Shown here: positions 1-9,269 of the stretch, piece after piece | Numbering within the stretch: position 1 is the stretch's first letter | Layout: the number at the start of each line of letters is the position of its first letter | NCBI GenBank assembly: GCA_964531325.1 | Contig: CAZHCW010000007.1 | Coordinates: 1 to 64,000, forward strand | Source of the DNA: UTCHB3 sp964531325 | Lineage (GTDB): Bacteria > Bacteroidota > Ignavibacteria > Ignavibacteriales > Ignavibacteriaceae | Length of the DNA stretch: 64,000 bases | Direction: 5' to 3' | Notes under the pieces: generated by a model | What the model saw: the letters and a program-made list of their open reading frames with translations, nothing else | Told to the model about the DNA's origin: nothing | Database searches by the model: none | Program-made: the position numbers and the translations under genes

Positions 1-1205
1 CCCGGAATGTCGTCGATCACCTTTTTCACTGATTCCACAAGTTCTTCCCAGCCGTGCATATCGGCGTAAAACTGATGGAGTTGCGAGAGTCTGTGCCCCT
101 CATTAGATGGAGGATTTAACCCACTGTCCTGGAGATATTGAATTGTTTCGTCCACTTTAAGGACAGGAATTACTGCAGGCATTGCAACCAATCCAACGAT
201 AAAAATCAGTGATGGGAGTACAAATTTCACGGGATATAAGACCCATTGGTTTAAGATCATCCTGTTTTCGAGAAACACGGCTCCAACAGCGAGGAGCGCT
301 GGGTAGGCAGCCCCCATATATTCGGCTTTTGAGTGGGGATTGATGAGCAGAATCACCAGAACTGTTGCCCAGATGGCTACAGGAGCGAGACTTTGTTTTC
401 TTAAATGTGTAAATGCCGCGGCCCAAAGTCCTGAAAGTGCAACTGCCAAAATTAACGGACTGACAAGCATTAATTGATCCGTGAGAAACTGAACTCTGGT
501 GATCTCCGAGTATTTCCCTTCCACCGCATTTCGCATGAATTCCAGATGTGCAAAATCGTTAAAAATATTCCATACGATATATGGTGAAAAGATAATGGTA
601 GCAATCACACCAGCTATCCAGGGGTAGGGGGTCTTAAGCCAGTCTCTTTTCTCACTAAGGAGAAGAGTTACAAAAAATCCAATTATGAGCCAACTGATAC
701 TGATTTTATTGAGCATCCCAAAACCGGCGATTATCCCCCATATTATAAATTTCTTCTTTTGCGGGTCTTCTATCAGGTCAATCGCCAGATAAGTAAGAAT
801 TGCCCAGAAGAAATAATCGATAAAGTTCATCGAATAAATGGTGTTCATCCCCATGAAGATCGGCATGAAAGTAACAGAAAGAGCAGTAAGGAAAACAGCA
901 AAACTTCCACCACCCATTTTTTCAGCGGTTTTGCATGAGAATAACACAACTACAGATGATAGCAGCGCCGGCACCATTCTGATTACGGCAACTGAATCTC
1001 CAAAGATTGAAGTGATCAACCACAAGAGCCAGATGGAAAGAGGTGGATGATCAACATACCCAAAATCGAGATGTCTTGTTGATTCAAGATAATAGAGTTC
1101 ATCCCGGAAATATGAAAATCCTCCATAGAGAATTCCATATAAATGGATAAGGAATGTGATCGAAGCCAGTCCGATGATAAAATAGTTTTTTTGTAGTTGT
1201 TTCAT
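1..1205 (-). CDS. Membrane glycosyltransferase, GT39/ArnT (PMT_2) family, 3' end outside window
   Basis: Reading the minus strand from an ATG at 1205-1203 gives about 401 codons with no stop before the window edge, so the C-terminus is missing. The protein is very hydrophobic with many predicted membrane helices. Near residues 35-58 it has FRDELYYLESTRHLDFGYVD followed by HPPL, the first periplasmic loop signature of PMT_2/ArnT-type enzymes, where an acidic pair is catalytic. Such enzymes move a sugar from a polyprenyl-phosphate carrier to a lipid or protein acceptor on the outer face of the inner membrane. The substrate cannot be told from the sequence. It is divergent from the DUF4097 lipoprotein gene, with a shared 182-bp upstream region in which I see no clear motif. 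Confidence 0.85.
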   Translation of the reverse strand, partial: MKQLQKNYFIIGLASITFLIHLYGILYGGFSYFRDELYYLESTRHLDFGYVDHPPLSIWLLWLITSIFGDSVAVIRMVPALLSSVVVLFSCKTAEKMGGGSFAVFLTALSVTFMPIFMGMNTIYSMNFIDYFFWAILTYLAIDLIEDPQKKKFIIWGIIAGFGMLNKISISWLIIGFFVTLLLSEKRDWLKTPYPWIAGVIATIIFSPYIVWNIFNDFAHLEFMRNAVEGKYSEITRVQFLTDQLMLVSPLILAVALSGLWAAAFTHLRKQSLAPVAIWATVLVILLINPHSKAEYMGAAYPALLAVGAVFLENRMILNQWVLYPVKFVLPSLIFIVGLVAMPAVIPVLKVDETIQYLQDSGLNPPSNEGHRLSQLHQFYADMHGWEELVESVKKVIDDIP

Positions 1206-1387
1206 TTTTTGAGAGTAAACTTTGTTAAAAGTGAGTGCAAAATTCTTTCAATCTGAAGCGGAATTTAATAAAAGGAATTGAACGGTAATATAAAGTTATG
1301 GATGGTGGAAAATTAGTAGAATTTGATGCAACCTTTTCAGATTTTTGAGGGTCAAAAGATCAGTATTAACAACAAGGAATCCGTACA

Positions 1388-2329
1388 ATGAAACAAACCA
1401 TCAAATTGATCAAAAAGTCGCTTCTGTTATTCCCTCTTCTGGCTGTATCTCTTTTCTCCGGAGCTTGCTCTTCTCATTATGGAGATTACATAGCCAGCGA
1501 TGGACCTGAAAAACTCCTTTTGGAAAAATCTTTTCAGGTAAATGCCGGTGAAAAACTTGGAGTTGAAGCGGTTGCCGCCGATATTTGGGTTTCAACCTGG
1601 TCAAAAAATGAAGTTGCAGTTAGAATTTACGGAAATGAAGGTGCACTCGAAAAAGTTGACATTTCTGTTGAAAAGATCTCCTCAGGTGTTATGATAGAAA
1701 TTGAGAAAAAGAGTTTTTTGAAAAGCCTGAGCAATCTTGGTTTAAGAGTTGAAGTAATGGCTCCCGAAAGTTTTAACACTGATTTGAAGACAAGTGGTGG
1801 CGATATCAAAGTTAAGGATATGAGAGGAAGTTTTGCTATGGTAACTTCCGGTGGAAATATCGGACTTGAAAACTCATCAGGCTCGGTAAATGGTAAAACC
1901 AGTGGTGGCAACATTAAATTGATGAAGTTTAACGGATCTGCTGCGTTAAAAACCAGTGGTGGCAACATTGTTGTTAAAGATGTGGAAGGTTCGGTTGATG
2001 TTGGAACATCAGGCGGTGACATCGACATCGACAGCCAAAAAGGTACCATCGTCGCAAAAACATCGGGTGGTAACATCAAACTGAAATACAATGGTGAAAA
2101 TCAGGGTATTGAATGTGGAACATCGGGTGGTGATATAGTTGCCTATGTTCCTGAAACATTTAAAGCTGATGTAATTCTTAAAACCTCGGCAGGAGAAGTT
2201 GAATGTGAACTCCCAGCATCCAATGTAAAAACGACTCACAGTTCATTCACCGGAACAGTAAACGGTGGTGGAATGCCTCTCACCCTCAAAACCAGTGGTG
2301 GTTCGATCTCACTAAACAAATTAAAATAG
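1388..2329 (+). CDS. DUF4097-family beta-helical putative lipoprotein
   Basis: 313 aa. The N-terminus is a signal peptide (KKSLLLFPLLAVSLFSGAC) with a candidate lipobox Cys at residue 27; the -3 residue is Ser, so lipidation is likely but not certain. From about residue 125 the chain contains eight copies of a TSGG[ND/S]I-type turn every 17-25 residues, which is typical of DUF4097 (adhesin-like, right-handed beta-helix). Family members are exported or membrane-anchored proteins of unknown role, often next to anti-sigma or stress genes, but no such neighbour is present here. A Shine-Dalgarno-like AAGGAA precedes the ATG, and a strong terminator follows the stop, so it is probably monocistronic. 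Confidence 0.85.
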   Translation: MKQTIKLIKKSLLLFPLLAVSLFSGACSSHYGDYIASDGPEKLLLEKSFQVNAGEKLGVEAVAADIWVSTWSKNEVAVRIYGNEGALEKVDISVEKISSGVMIEIEKKSFLKSLSNLGLRVEVMAPESFNTDLKTSGGDIKVKDMRGSFAMVTSGGNIGLENSSGSVNGKTSGGNIKLMKFNGSAALKTSGGNIVVKDVEGSVDVGTSGGDIDIDSQKGTIVAKTSGGNIKLKYNGENQGIECGTSGGDIVAYVPETFKADVILKTSAGEVECELPASNVKTTHSSFTGTVNGGGMPLTLKTSGGSISLNKLK

Positions 2330-2354
2330 TTGGTTTCTATTTCACGATTAAATT

Positions 2355-2391
2355 CCCGGCAGTTTTTGAATAATCAAGCTGCCGGGTTTTT
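2355..2391 (+). terminator. Rho-independent terminator after DUF4097 gene
   Basis: CCCGGCAG (2355-2362) pairs perfectly with CTGCCGGG (2379-2386) and is followed directly by TTTTT. It lies 25 bp after the stop codon at 2329. Confidence 0.9.
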
Positions 2392-2462
2392 AGTTTTAAA
2401 GGCAAGATAACGAAATCATCCTTATCTGTTGTTCGTTAGTTTATTTGGTTCTATTAAACTGA

Positions 2463-2618
2463 GCCAGATGAAAGCCATATAAATACCATATAAACGCCAT
2501 ATGAAAGCCATAAAACGCCGGATAAACGCTGAATAAATGCCGGATAAACGCCGGATAAACGCCGGATAAATGCCAGATGAAAGCCATATAAACGCCGGAT
2601 AAAAAGCCGTATAAAAAA
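2463..2618. repeat. Tandem 11-bp repeat block, about 14 units
   Basis: Consensus unit GCCGGATAAAC with variants GCCATATAAAC and GCCAGATGAAA. Fourteen units tile without gaps from 2463 to 2618; twelve are 10-11 bp and the last two are 12-13 bp through added A. A two-unit block (GCCAGATGAAA then GCCATATAAA) occurs at both 2463 and 2572, showing higher-order duplication. No ORF runs through it. It fills most of the 413-bp gap between the DUF4097 terminator and the sensor kinase gene. The rest of that gap (2392-2462, 2619-2742) is AT-rich with nothing else recognised. Confidence 0.95.
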
Positions 2619-2742
2619 CTATATACTCCTTCCTTCCCGCTCTCCGAACAAACTCAATAAAGTGTATATATTCAATGTTTTGTAGTGATCTAAAATTGAA
2701 TTATTTTGAATATGATTTTTAATTAATTCAAGATTGTAAAAA

Positions 2743-4524
2743 ATGCATCACAAGAGCGATTTTATTCTTGATCTGGATGACCGTTTTCGCATAAAAAATA
2801 TTGACGAAAAGGGGAACGACAAGCGTATATCCACGGAGTTGCTGAAGGGAAGGAATTTCAGGGAGATATTCAGGACTCCTTCAGGCAGCAAAGAAATTAA
2901 CCTTGAATCGATCCTGAAAACGGGATACTCCGGGTTGTTTCTCTCTGACGAGCTTCGAAATAACGGAATGTTTATAAATCTTGTGCCGAAGGAGGAAGGT
3001 GTTACCGGTTACGGTTTTTTCCTCACATCATCGGGCAATCGCCTCACAGCGGTGGAAGTAAAGGATATTTTAACTGTTCACAACGACCTGGAGTTTTTCC
3101 TTTGGAGAGTGAACGATCCACAAAACCCCAACGCCCCGGTAAGTTTTAGTGACCAGGTTGAACGAATAACCGGTTACACTGCGGCGGAACTCAATGAACT
3201 GCAGGGAAGACTCTATTCAATCGTGCACAGAGCTGATGTAACAAATGTTCTTCGTGTGTTAAATGAAGCAAAAAACAATCATGCCCAACAGAAAGTAAGC
3301 CTCGAGTATCGAATTGTTGCAAAAGGTGAGGAGGTTATCTGGGTGCATGAACAACTTAATATCACAAGAAATGTTAAAGGTAATCCTGTAAGTATTTCGG
3401 GAATTGTTACTGATACTACAAAACTAAAACTTCGCCAGTTTGATCTGGAACAATCAGAGACAAATCTTATAAAACTGAACGATTCCAAAGATCGCTTTAT
3501 AAATATTCTTTCTCATGATCTTCGTGGGCCATACACCAGCATCCTTGGCTTTGCAGAAATTCTTTTAAATGAACCCGACATTGCTGAACACGAAAAAATT
3601 GAATATCTTACCTATATCTATGAGGCTTCGGTAAGTCAATTACAATTTATCAATTATCTACTCGACTGGTCACGGCTGCGAACGGGGAAGCTAAAACCTG
3701 AAACTCAGCGGTTGCCGGTTCATGCGCTTGTTCACAATTGTGTTTCGACACTAACCGGAAATGCCATCAGGAAAAACATTGAAATAATTATCGATGTTCC
3801 GCTCGATTTGTATATCCATGCCGACGAGAGGTTAACAACCCAGGTGATTGTAAATCTTCTCAACAATGCAATAAAATTCTCTTACGAAAACAGTAAAATT
3901 GAGATTTCTGCCGGATTGTTTAATACCCGACAGGTGGAGTTCATTGTAAAAGATTACGGTATGGGGATATCAGCCGACCAAAAAACCCGCCTTTTTACCC
4001 TGGATAAATTTGTATCAAAGGAAGGCACAAAGGGAGAAAAAGGGAGTGGATTTGGGCTTACCCTGGTGAAAGAGATTGTTGAAAAACATGGTGGCGAAAT
4101 CTGGTTCTATTCAGAAGAGGAGAATGGAAGTGAGTTTCATTTCACTCTGCCCGTTCCGGCTAATACAATACTTATAGTTGACTCTGAACCTGACGAAGAG
4201 AATGAGCTAAGGAGGGTGCTGACAACAGAATTTAAGGAGTATGAACTAATGAGTGTGGATAACGGATACGAAGCTGTTGACATGCTCGAGGTAAGTGCAC
4301 CCGCTCTAATAATTGCCGGAAGGAACATGCCACTAATGTCTTGTGAGCAGTTCATTAAATCGGTTAATCCACTCGACAGTCATTTTAAGACGCCAATTAT
4401 ATTATTGTCGGAGGAAGATGAAGAGGACAAAGAGCTGTTTAGAGAACGGGGGGTAAGGGCACTTGTGCAGATGCCGATAGACAAACAAAAACTTATAGAG
4501 GCAGTAAAATCAATAATCAATTAA
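2743..4524 (+). CDS. PAS sensor histidine kinase with degenerate C-terminal receiver domain
   Basis: 593 aa, no membrane segment, so probably cytoplasmic. Residues 1-110 match nothing I recognise. A PAS_3-like fold spans about 115-230. HisKA has the phospho-acceptor His258 in NILSHDLRGP. The HATPase_c domain (about 360-470) has intact N box (NLLNNAIKFS), G1 (KDYGMGIS) and G2 (GSGFGLTLVKE) motifs. Residues 475-593 have the receiver fold, but the phospho-acceptor Asp is Gly526 (in IIAGRNMP) and the conserved Lys before Pro is Met (VQMP), so this receiver should not be phosphorylated. There is no separate response regulator nearby; the signal and output are unknown. Confidence 0.9.
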   Translation: MHHKSDFILDLDDRFRIKNIDEKGNDKRISTELLKGRNFREIFRTPSGSKEINLESILKTGYSGLFLSDELRNNGMFINLVPKEEGVTGYGFFLTSSGNRLTAVEVKDILTVHNDLEFFLWRVNDPQNPNAPVSFSDQVERITGYTAAELNELQGRLYSIVHRADVTNVLRVLNEAKNNHAQQKVSLEYRIVAKGEEVIWVHEQLNITRNVKGNPVSISGIVTDTTKLKLRQFDLEQSETNLIKLNDSKDRFINILSHDLRGPYTSILGFAEILLNEPDIAEHEKIEYLTYIYEASVSQLQFINYLLDWSRLRTGKLKPETQRLPVHALVHNCVSTLTGNAIRKNIEIIIDVPLDLYIHADERLTTQVIVNLLNNAIKFSYENSKIEISAGLFNTRQVEFIVKDYGMGISADQKTRLFTLDKFVSKEGTKGEKGSGFGLTLVKEIVEKHGGEIWFYSEEENGSEFHFTLPVPANTILIVDSEPDEENELRRVLTTEFKEYELMSVDNGYEAVDMLEVSAPALIIAGRNMPLMSCEQFIKSVNPLDSHFKTPIILLSEEDEEDKELFRERGVRALVQMPIDKQKLIEAVKSIIN

Positions 4525-4553
4525 TTATCTCAAAACAAACGAGGTTATCAGGC

Positions 4554-5327
4554 ATGAATCAGACCAAAACTTTTAATTTTTTGCTCGCTTTACTTTTCCT
4601 GTTTTCCGCAGGAAATATCTATTCTCAAGACTGGAAGCAATTAGTTGAAGAGGGAGATAAACTTGCAGTAAAACAGTTCAAAAACGCCGATGCACTGAAA
4701 AAATTTGAAGCTGCCGACAAGCTTTCACCCAATAACTGGGAAATTCAGTGGAGACTCAGCAGGTCATATGTGGATATTGGAGAGCACTCTTCCGGTAACT
4801 CGCAGCTTGCAAATTTTGAAAAGGCAAAGACCTATGCGGACAAAGCAATTAAGCTCGCTCCCGACAAATCGATCAACTACCTCAGACGCGCAATTGCCAA
4901 TGGCAGAATAGCTCTCTTCAAAAGTGTGTTTAGTGCCCCCGGGTATGTAAACGATGCAAGAGCTGATGTAGAAAAAGCGATTAAGCTTGGTAATGGAGGT
5001 AGTGAAGTTCAGGCAACAGCACATTATGTATTGGGCAGAACCCACAACAAACTGTGTGAAAAAGCATATTTGGTAAGAGTTCCACTTGGCCTCGGCTGGG
5101 GGGATATCGATGTTGCGATTAAGGAGCTTAATACAGCCATAAAACTTCGCCCCAACTTCAGAATGTTCCATCTTGAGCTTGGAAAAGCGTATATAGAGAA
5201 TGATGAATATGCAAAAGCACGCACACATTTAAACAAAGTTGCAACCATCCCCTTCCTTGATGAGGATGATGCATCAGTTCTTGCAGAAGCTAAAAAACTT
5301 CTAAATGAAATTAAGAACGAAAAATAG
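4554..5327 (+). CDS. Exported TPR-repeat protein
   Basis: 257 aa with an N-terminal signal peptide (LLALLFLFSAGNIYSQ) and no lipobox, so probably periplasmic. The rest is helical with TPR-like repeats, for example around residues 75-105 (KAKTYADKAIKLAPD) and 195-240 (AIKELNTAIKLRP, then a unit ending LNKVATIPF). It starts 29 bp after the sensor kinase gene and may be co-transcribed with it, which would suggest a role in the same sensory pathway; this is inference only. TPR proteins act as scaffolds, and the partner here is unknown. Confidence 0.8.
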   Translation: MNQTKTFNFLLALLFLFSAGNIYSQDWKQLVEEGDKLAVKQFKNADALKKFEAADKLSPNNWEIQWRLSRSYVDIGEHSSGNSQLANFEKAKTYADKAIKLAPDKSINYLRRAIANGRIALFKSVFSAPGYVNDARADVEKAIKLGNGGSEVQATAHYVLGRTHNKLCEKAYLVRVPLGLGWGDIDVAIKELNTAIKLRPNFRMFHLELGKAYIENDEYAKARTHLNKVATIPFLDEDDASVLAEAKKLLNEIKNEK

Positions 5328-5462
5328 TTAAATGTCCGGCGGAGGGTTTATAAATTATTCCCTCAAATTAGATCAAAACAGGGATGCAAGTCACAAAAAA
5401 GATTTGTAAAACCTTTATCTTTTGAAGACAAATATTGAGTTTTACGGGAGAACAAAACTTTA

Positions 5463-6215
5463 ATGTCTTATGATATAAGAATTCAAAAGGAGTTAATCAA
5501 CAAGTTAGCTGATTCAAGGAAGATTGTAGTTTTCACAGGTTCGGGAGTGAGCGCCGAAAGCGGAATCCCCACATTCAGGGGGGATGATGGTCTGTGGAAA
5601 AAATTCAGTGCACACGAACTTGCAAATTTTGACTCTTTCATGAAGAATCCAGACCTTGTTTGGGAGTGGTATCAGTATAGAAGGCGAATCATTAACGATT
5701 CTCAGCCAAACGCAGGGCACCGTGCTCTGGTTGACCTGGAGAAATATCTTGATGTTACCATAGTTACTCAAAATGTTGATAATCTTCATCAGAGGGCCGG
5801 GAGTTCGAGAGTTTACGAGCTTCATGGAAATATTACCCGCAACAAATGCACCGTCTGTGGTAAAAGATACGACGGTGAAATAGAACTTACTGACAACAAA
5901 CCGCCCCACTGCGAATGTGGGGCACTTGTCAGGCCCGATGTTGTCTGGTTTGGTGAAAACCTCCCCGAGGGGGTTTATGAACTCGCCGAGGAACAATGTG
6001 AATCTTGCGATGTAATGCTTGTTGTAGGCACCTCGGGTGTGGTTTATCCCGCGGCACTTTTACCATCTGCTGCTCTCTCATCGGGTGCGATGGTAGTTGA
6101 TATTAATATCGATGATTCTGACCACCAACATGGAAGAAGGCTCTTCATAAAAGGGCGTTCGGGTGAGGTGCTCCCTGCGATATTTGACGAGATCAAACGG
6201 CTGAAGGAATATTGA
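5463..6215 (+). CDS. cobB: NAD-dependent protein deacylase, sirtuin family (CobB-like)
   Basis: 250 aa, full sirtuin length. NAD-binding GSGVSAESGIPTFRG (from residue 26), TQNVDNLHQRAG, catalytic His121 in ELHGN, a zinc site with C-x2-C (CTVC) and C-x-C (CEC), and the C-terminal VVGTSGVVYPAALLP are all intact. A Y-x-x-R pair in WYQYRR matches the class III (Sirt5-like) pocket that binds succinyl and malonyl groups, so it may be a desuccinylase as well as a deacetylase. Sirtuins remove acyl groups from lysines using NAD and regulate metabolic enzymes. The stop codon overlaps the TTG start of radA, so the two are translationally coupled. Confidence 0.95.
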   Translation: MSYDIRIQKELINKLADSRKIVVFTGSGVSAESGIPTFRGDDGLWKKFSAHELANFDSFMKNPDLVWEWYQYRRRIINDSQPNAGHRALVDLEKYLDVTIVTQNVDNLHQRAGSSRVYELHGNITRNKCTVCGKRYDGEIELTDNKPPHCECGALVRPDVVWFGENLPEGVYELAEEQCESCDVMLVVGTSGVVYPAALLPSAALSSGAMVVDINIDDSDHQHGRRLFIKGRSGEVLPAIFDEIKRLKEY

Positions 6216-7555
6216 AAAAAGAAAAAACGAAGTTTGTTTGTGCTTCTTGTGGATATGAAAGTATCAGGTGGCTTGGGAGGTGTCCCGAGTGTGAATCCTG
6301 GAATACTTTTAGTGAAGAGGTTGTGGTTAAACAAGAGGTAAAAGGGAAGCAGGGTTACAGTGGTCCTCTGAACATCAGTAAACTTCACAAAATAGAGTCG
6401 TCATCTGTCTCACGGTTTTCATCTGGGATACAAGAACTTGACAGGACACTTGGCGGGGGATTTGTACCCGGTTCGGTGATTCTGTTGGGAGGTGAACCGG
6501 GAATTGGAAAATCCACTATTCTTCTGCAATCTCTTGCCCTGCTGAAAAAACCTTCCTTATATGTTACAGGTGAAGAATCTCTACAGCAAATTAAGATGAG
6601 GGCTGAAAGGCTTGGAATCACTTCAGATTTGATTACAATACTCGCTGAAACCGATCTTAACAAGATTCTTGCCGCAATAAATGATACAGAACCCACACTT
6701 TTTGTTATCGATTCGATCCAAACCGTACACAATCCTGAATTAATGAGCTCACCCGGCACTGTTTCACAGATAAGGGAATCAGCTTACGCATTGATGGAAA
6801 ATGCAAAAACCACAGGCAGAGCTGTTGTGATTATAGGACATGTAACAAAAGAGGGGTCGCTTGCGGGTCCAAAAATACTTGAACACATGGTGGATACTGT
6901 TCTTCAGTTTGAGGGGGATGGCAATAATCTTTTTAGAATAATTCGTGCAGTTAAAAACCGGTTTGGGAGTTCAAACGAAATAGGTGTGTTTGAAATGCAG
7001 GGAAGTGGATTAAAAGAGGTTCCCAATCCATCCGGTGTTTTTCTGAATGAAGACAAGACTGTTAATTCAGGGAGTTGTATCACTGCAGTTTTTGAAGGTA
7101 CACGAGCAATATTAACCGAAGTTCAGGCACTTGTTGTTCCTTCCTATTTTGGAAATCCATCAAGAATTACAAGTGGATTTGATCAAAGAAAACTTTCAAT
7201 CCTTCTCGCAGTGCTCGAGAAAAGAGCAAAGATTAACCTTTCGAACAAAAATGTATTTATAAATGTATCCGGAGGGATGCGAATTGATGAGCCGGCCTCC
7301 GATCTTCCCATCTGTTTGAGTATCATTTCATCGACAAGAGAAAAAACCCTTCCACCGGGGACAATCGTTATTGGTGAAGTGGGTCTTGGGGGTGAGATTC
7401 GAGGTGTCCCACAAATAATTGCCCGTCTTAAAGAAGCTGAAAAACTTGGATTTATTTCTGCCATCATACCAAAAGCCAACTTCCCTGAAACGAAAGGGAA
7501 AACCGGAATAAAAATTAAAGCAGTCTCATCAATTGAAGAAGCAGTACAGTTCTAA
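6212..7555 (+). CDS. radA: DNA repair protein RadA
   Basis: 447 aa, normal length. The N-terminal zinc finger has C10, C13, C24 and C27; a RecA-like ATPase has Walker A GGEPGIGKST (93-102); the RadA signature KNRFG is at 248-252; the C-terminus is Lon-protease-like (about 285-447). RadA is a branch-migration helicase that helps RecA-dependent recombination. The start is TTG at 6212-6214, inside TTGA, so it overlaps the cobB stop by four bases; GAAGGAA just upstream is the ribosome binding site. No closer ATG in frame precedes the zinc finger, which supports this start. Confidence 0.97.
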   Translation: MKKEKTKFVCASCGYESIRWLGRCPECESWNTFSEEVVVKQEVKGKQGYSGPLNISKLHKIESSSVSRFSSGIQELDRTLGGGFVPGSVILLGGEPGIGKSTILLQSLALLKKPSLYVTGEESLQQIKMRAERLGITSDLITILAETDLNKILAAINDTEPTLFVIDSIQTVHNPELMSSPGTVSQIRESAYALMENAKTTGRAVVIIGHVTKEGSLAGPKILEHMVDTVLQFEGDGNNLFRIIRAVKNRFGSSNEIGVFEMQGSGLKEVPNPSGVFLNEDKTVNSGSCITAVFEGTRAILTEVQALVVPSYFGNPSRITSGFDQRKLSILLAVLEKRAKINLSNKNVFINVSGGMRIDEPASDLPICLSIISSTREKTLPPGTIVIGEVGLGGEIRGVPQIIARLKEAEKLGFISAIIPKANFPETKGKTGIKIKAVSSIEEAVQF

Positions 7556-7712
7556 TACCCGACTTAAGTGCCAAAACCTCTTGTTTGAAAGATGGAATTT
7601 ATTTATTTTAATTTTAATTAATTCCCAATTTGCCAAAATCTGATTGAATGATCGCCCGGGTTTATTCGATCAAATTTAATTCTCGTCTCCAACGATGACC
7701 AAAGAGTAAATT

Positions 7713-9155
7713 ATGGTACAAAAAGATAGTGTTCGCATGATCGACTTTGAGAAATTTTTCAATCTCTCGCCAGATCTTTTTATGATCACAGATAACAAAG
7801 GCATTATTCTGAAGGTCAATTCTGAATGGGAGTCCGTTCTGGGTTATAAACCCTCCGAAATGGAAGGAAAAGTTTACACCGATTTTGTGCATCCTGATGA
7901 TATTCCTCTCTCCGACTTGAAGTTTGAAATGGTGTTGGAAACAAAAAGCGATATTGGTTTTATAAATCGTTACAGAACCAGATCGGGTGAAGCTGTCTAT
8001 TTGGAGTGGAGGGTTGTGATCGAGGGGAATCGACATTATTCTTCGGCGAGGGATATTACAGCAAGATTCAGGAGCCTGGCAACTTTTTCAGATAAAATGG
8101 AAAAATTCAGGATGGTTGCAGAGAATTCCAGTGATGTGATAATGAGATTCGACAGAGAGTGTCGCCATCTCTATGCAAACCCTGCTGCATCGCGCGTTTT
8201 TGGTTTCACAGCAGAGCAATTTAATGGGAAGAATCATGAGGAATTGGGGTTCAAAAAGGAAGACTATGAATTCTGGGACAGCAGAATTCTTAAAGTTTTT
8301 GAGACGAAAAAACAACACAAAGAAGTAGTGCCAATTTTTGATGGTAGTATGCATGTTGACTGGATCCTTGAACCTGAATTTAATCAGGATGGAGATGTAA
8401 CCTCTGTATTAAGCATTACCCGGGATGTAACCGAGACCATTGAATTGAAAAACAAATTGCTCGACGCCAACCGTGAATTGGAAAAGTTTTTTTCGATCAT
8501 CGCTCACGATCTTAGAAGTCCATTTTTCGGTTTTATTAACCTGACGGAGATAATGGTCGAAGAGTTTGATGAATTACCTGCCGAAGAATTAAAAGAAATG
8601 CAGTCCGCTTTGTTGGAAAGCGCAAAACGGACTTATTCACTCCTCAGCGAACTGCTTGACTGGGCGGTTTTCAGGCGTGGACTTATGGACTACGAACCTG
8701 AATCGCTTCTTCTCGGAGATGTTGTTGCTGAAAGAGTCACCTCCCTTAAAAGGAACATGACAGAAAAGAATATTTCACTTTCAACAAGCATTTCACCAAA
8801 CATTTTTGTGAAAGCCGACAGAAAGATGCTCTCATCGATAGTATCAAACCTGCTGGGGAACGCTGTGAAATTTACCCCAAAAGGAGGTGCTGTCACAATT
8901 GGAGCCCACGAAACTGAGGAAGGGTTTGTCTCTCTATCGTTTATCGATACAGGTATCGGAATGTCGGAAGACATGATGGCTATGCTTTTCAAAATGTCGG
9001 TAAAAACTGGAAGAAAGGGGACAGAGGGGGAACCCACTACCGGATTGGGCCTCCTTCTTTGTAAAGAATTCATCGAAAAAATGGGTGGGTCGATCGAAAT
9101 TAAAAGTATAGAGGGAGAGGGGAGCACCTTTACGGTACTCATTCCCAAGGAGTAA
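7713..9155 (+). CDS. Cytoplasmic sensor histidine kinase with two PAS domains
   Basis: 480 aa, no membrane helices. Two PAS domains lie at about residues 8-118 (with DLFMITDNKGIILKVN) and 128-250. HisKA has His265 in SIIAHDLRSP, and HATPase_c (about 370-478) has NLLGNAVKFTPKGG, DTGIGMSED and TTGLGLLLCKE, so the kinase core looks active. There is no receiver domain and no adjacent regulator. A strong bidirectional terminator follows the gene. The PAS ligand cannot be predicted. Confidence 0.9.
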   Translation: MVQKDSVRMIDFEKFFNLSPDLFMITDNKGIILKVNSEWESVLGYKPSEMEGKVYTDFVHPDDIPLSDLKFEMVLETKSDIGFINRYRTRSGEAVYLEWRVVIEGNRHYSSARDITARFRSLATFSDKMEKFRMVAENSSDVIMRFDRECRHLYANPAASRVFGFTAEQFNGKNHEELGFKKEDYEFWDSRILKVFETKKQHKEVVPIFDGSMHVDWILEPEFNQDGDVTSVLSITRDVTETIELKNKLLDANRELEKFFSIIAHDLRSPFFGFINLTEIMVEEFDELPAEELKEMQSALLESAKRTYSLLSELLDWAVFRRGLMDYEPESLLLGDVVAERVTSLKRNMTEKNISLSTSISPNIFVKADRKMLSSIVSNLLGNAVKFTPKGGAVTIGAHETEEGFVSLSFIDTGIGMSEDMMAMLFKMSVKTGRKGTEGEPTTGLGLLLCKEFIEKMGGSIEIKSIEGEGSTFTVLIPKE

Positions 9156-9162
9156 AAAACCC

Positions 9163-9205
9163 GGACAATTTTGCAATCTGATTGCAAATTTGTCCAACTT
9201 TTTAA
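9163..9205. terminator. Bidirectional terminator between convergent genes
   Basis: GGACAATTTTGCAAT (9163-9177) pairs at 14 of 15 positions with ATTGCAAATTTGTCC (9181-9195) around a CTG loop. On the plus strand it is followed by AACTTTTT. On the minus strand it is followed by GGGTTTTTT, because AAAAAACCC precedes it. It can therefore end both the kinase transcript and the clpX operon transcript. Confidence 0.85.
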
Positions 9206-9269
9206 TAATTTTGTGAAATATCAGGGGTATCAATGAAAATTTGAGGAATCTGAATCTTCTAAAAACGCT

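Noticed and set aside
1627..2239. Long antisense frames across the DUF4097 gene
   Set aside because: They mirror the repeated TSGGNI codons of the real gene and have no coding signature.
5340..5385. Possible terminator GAGGG...CCCTC after the TPR gene
   Set aside because: Only five base pairs with a 13-base AT loop and no clear T run.
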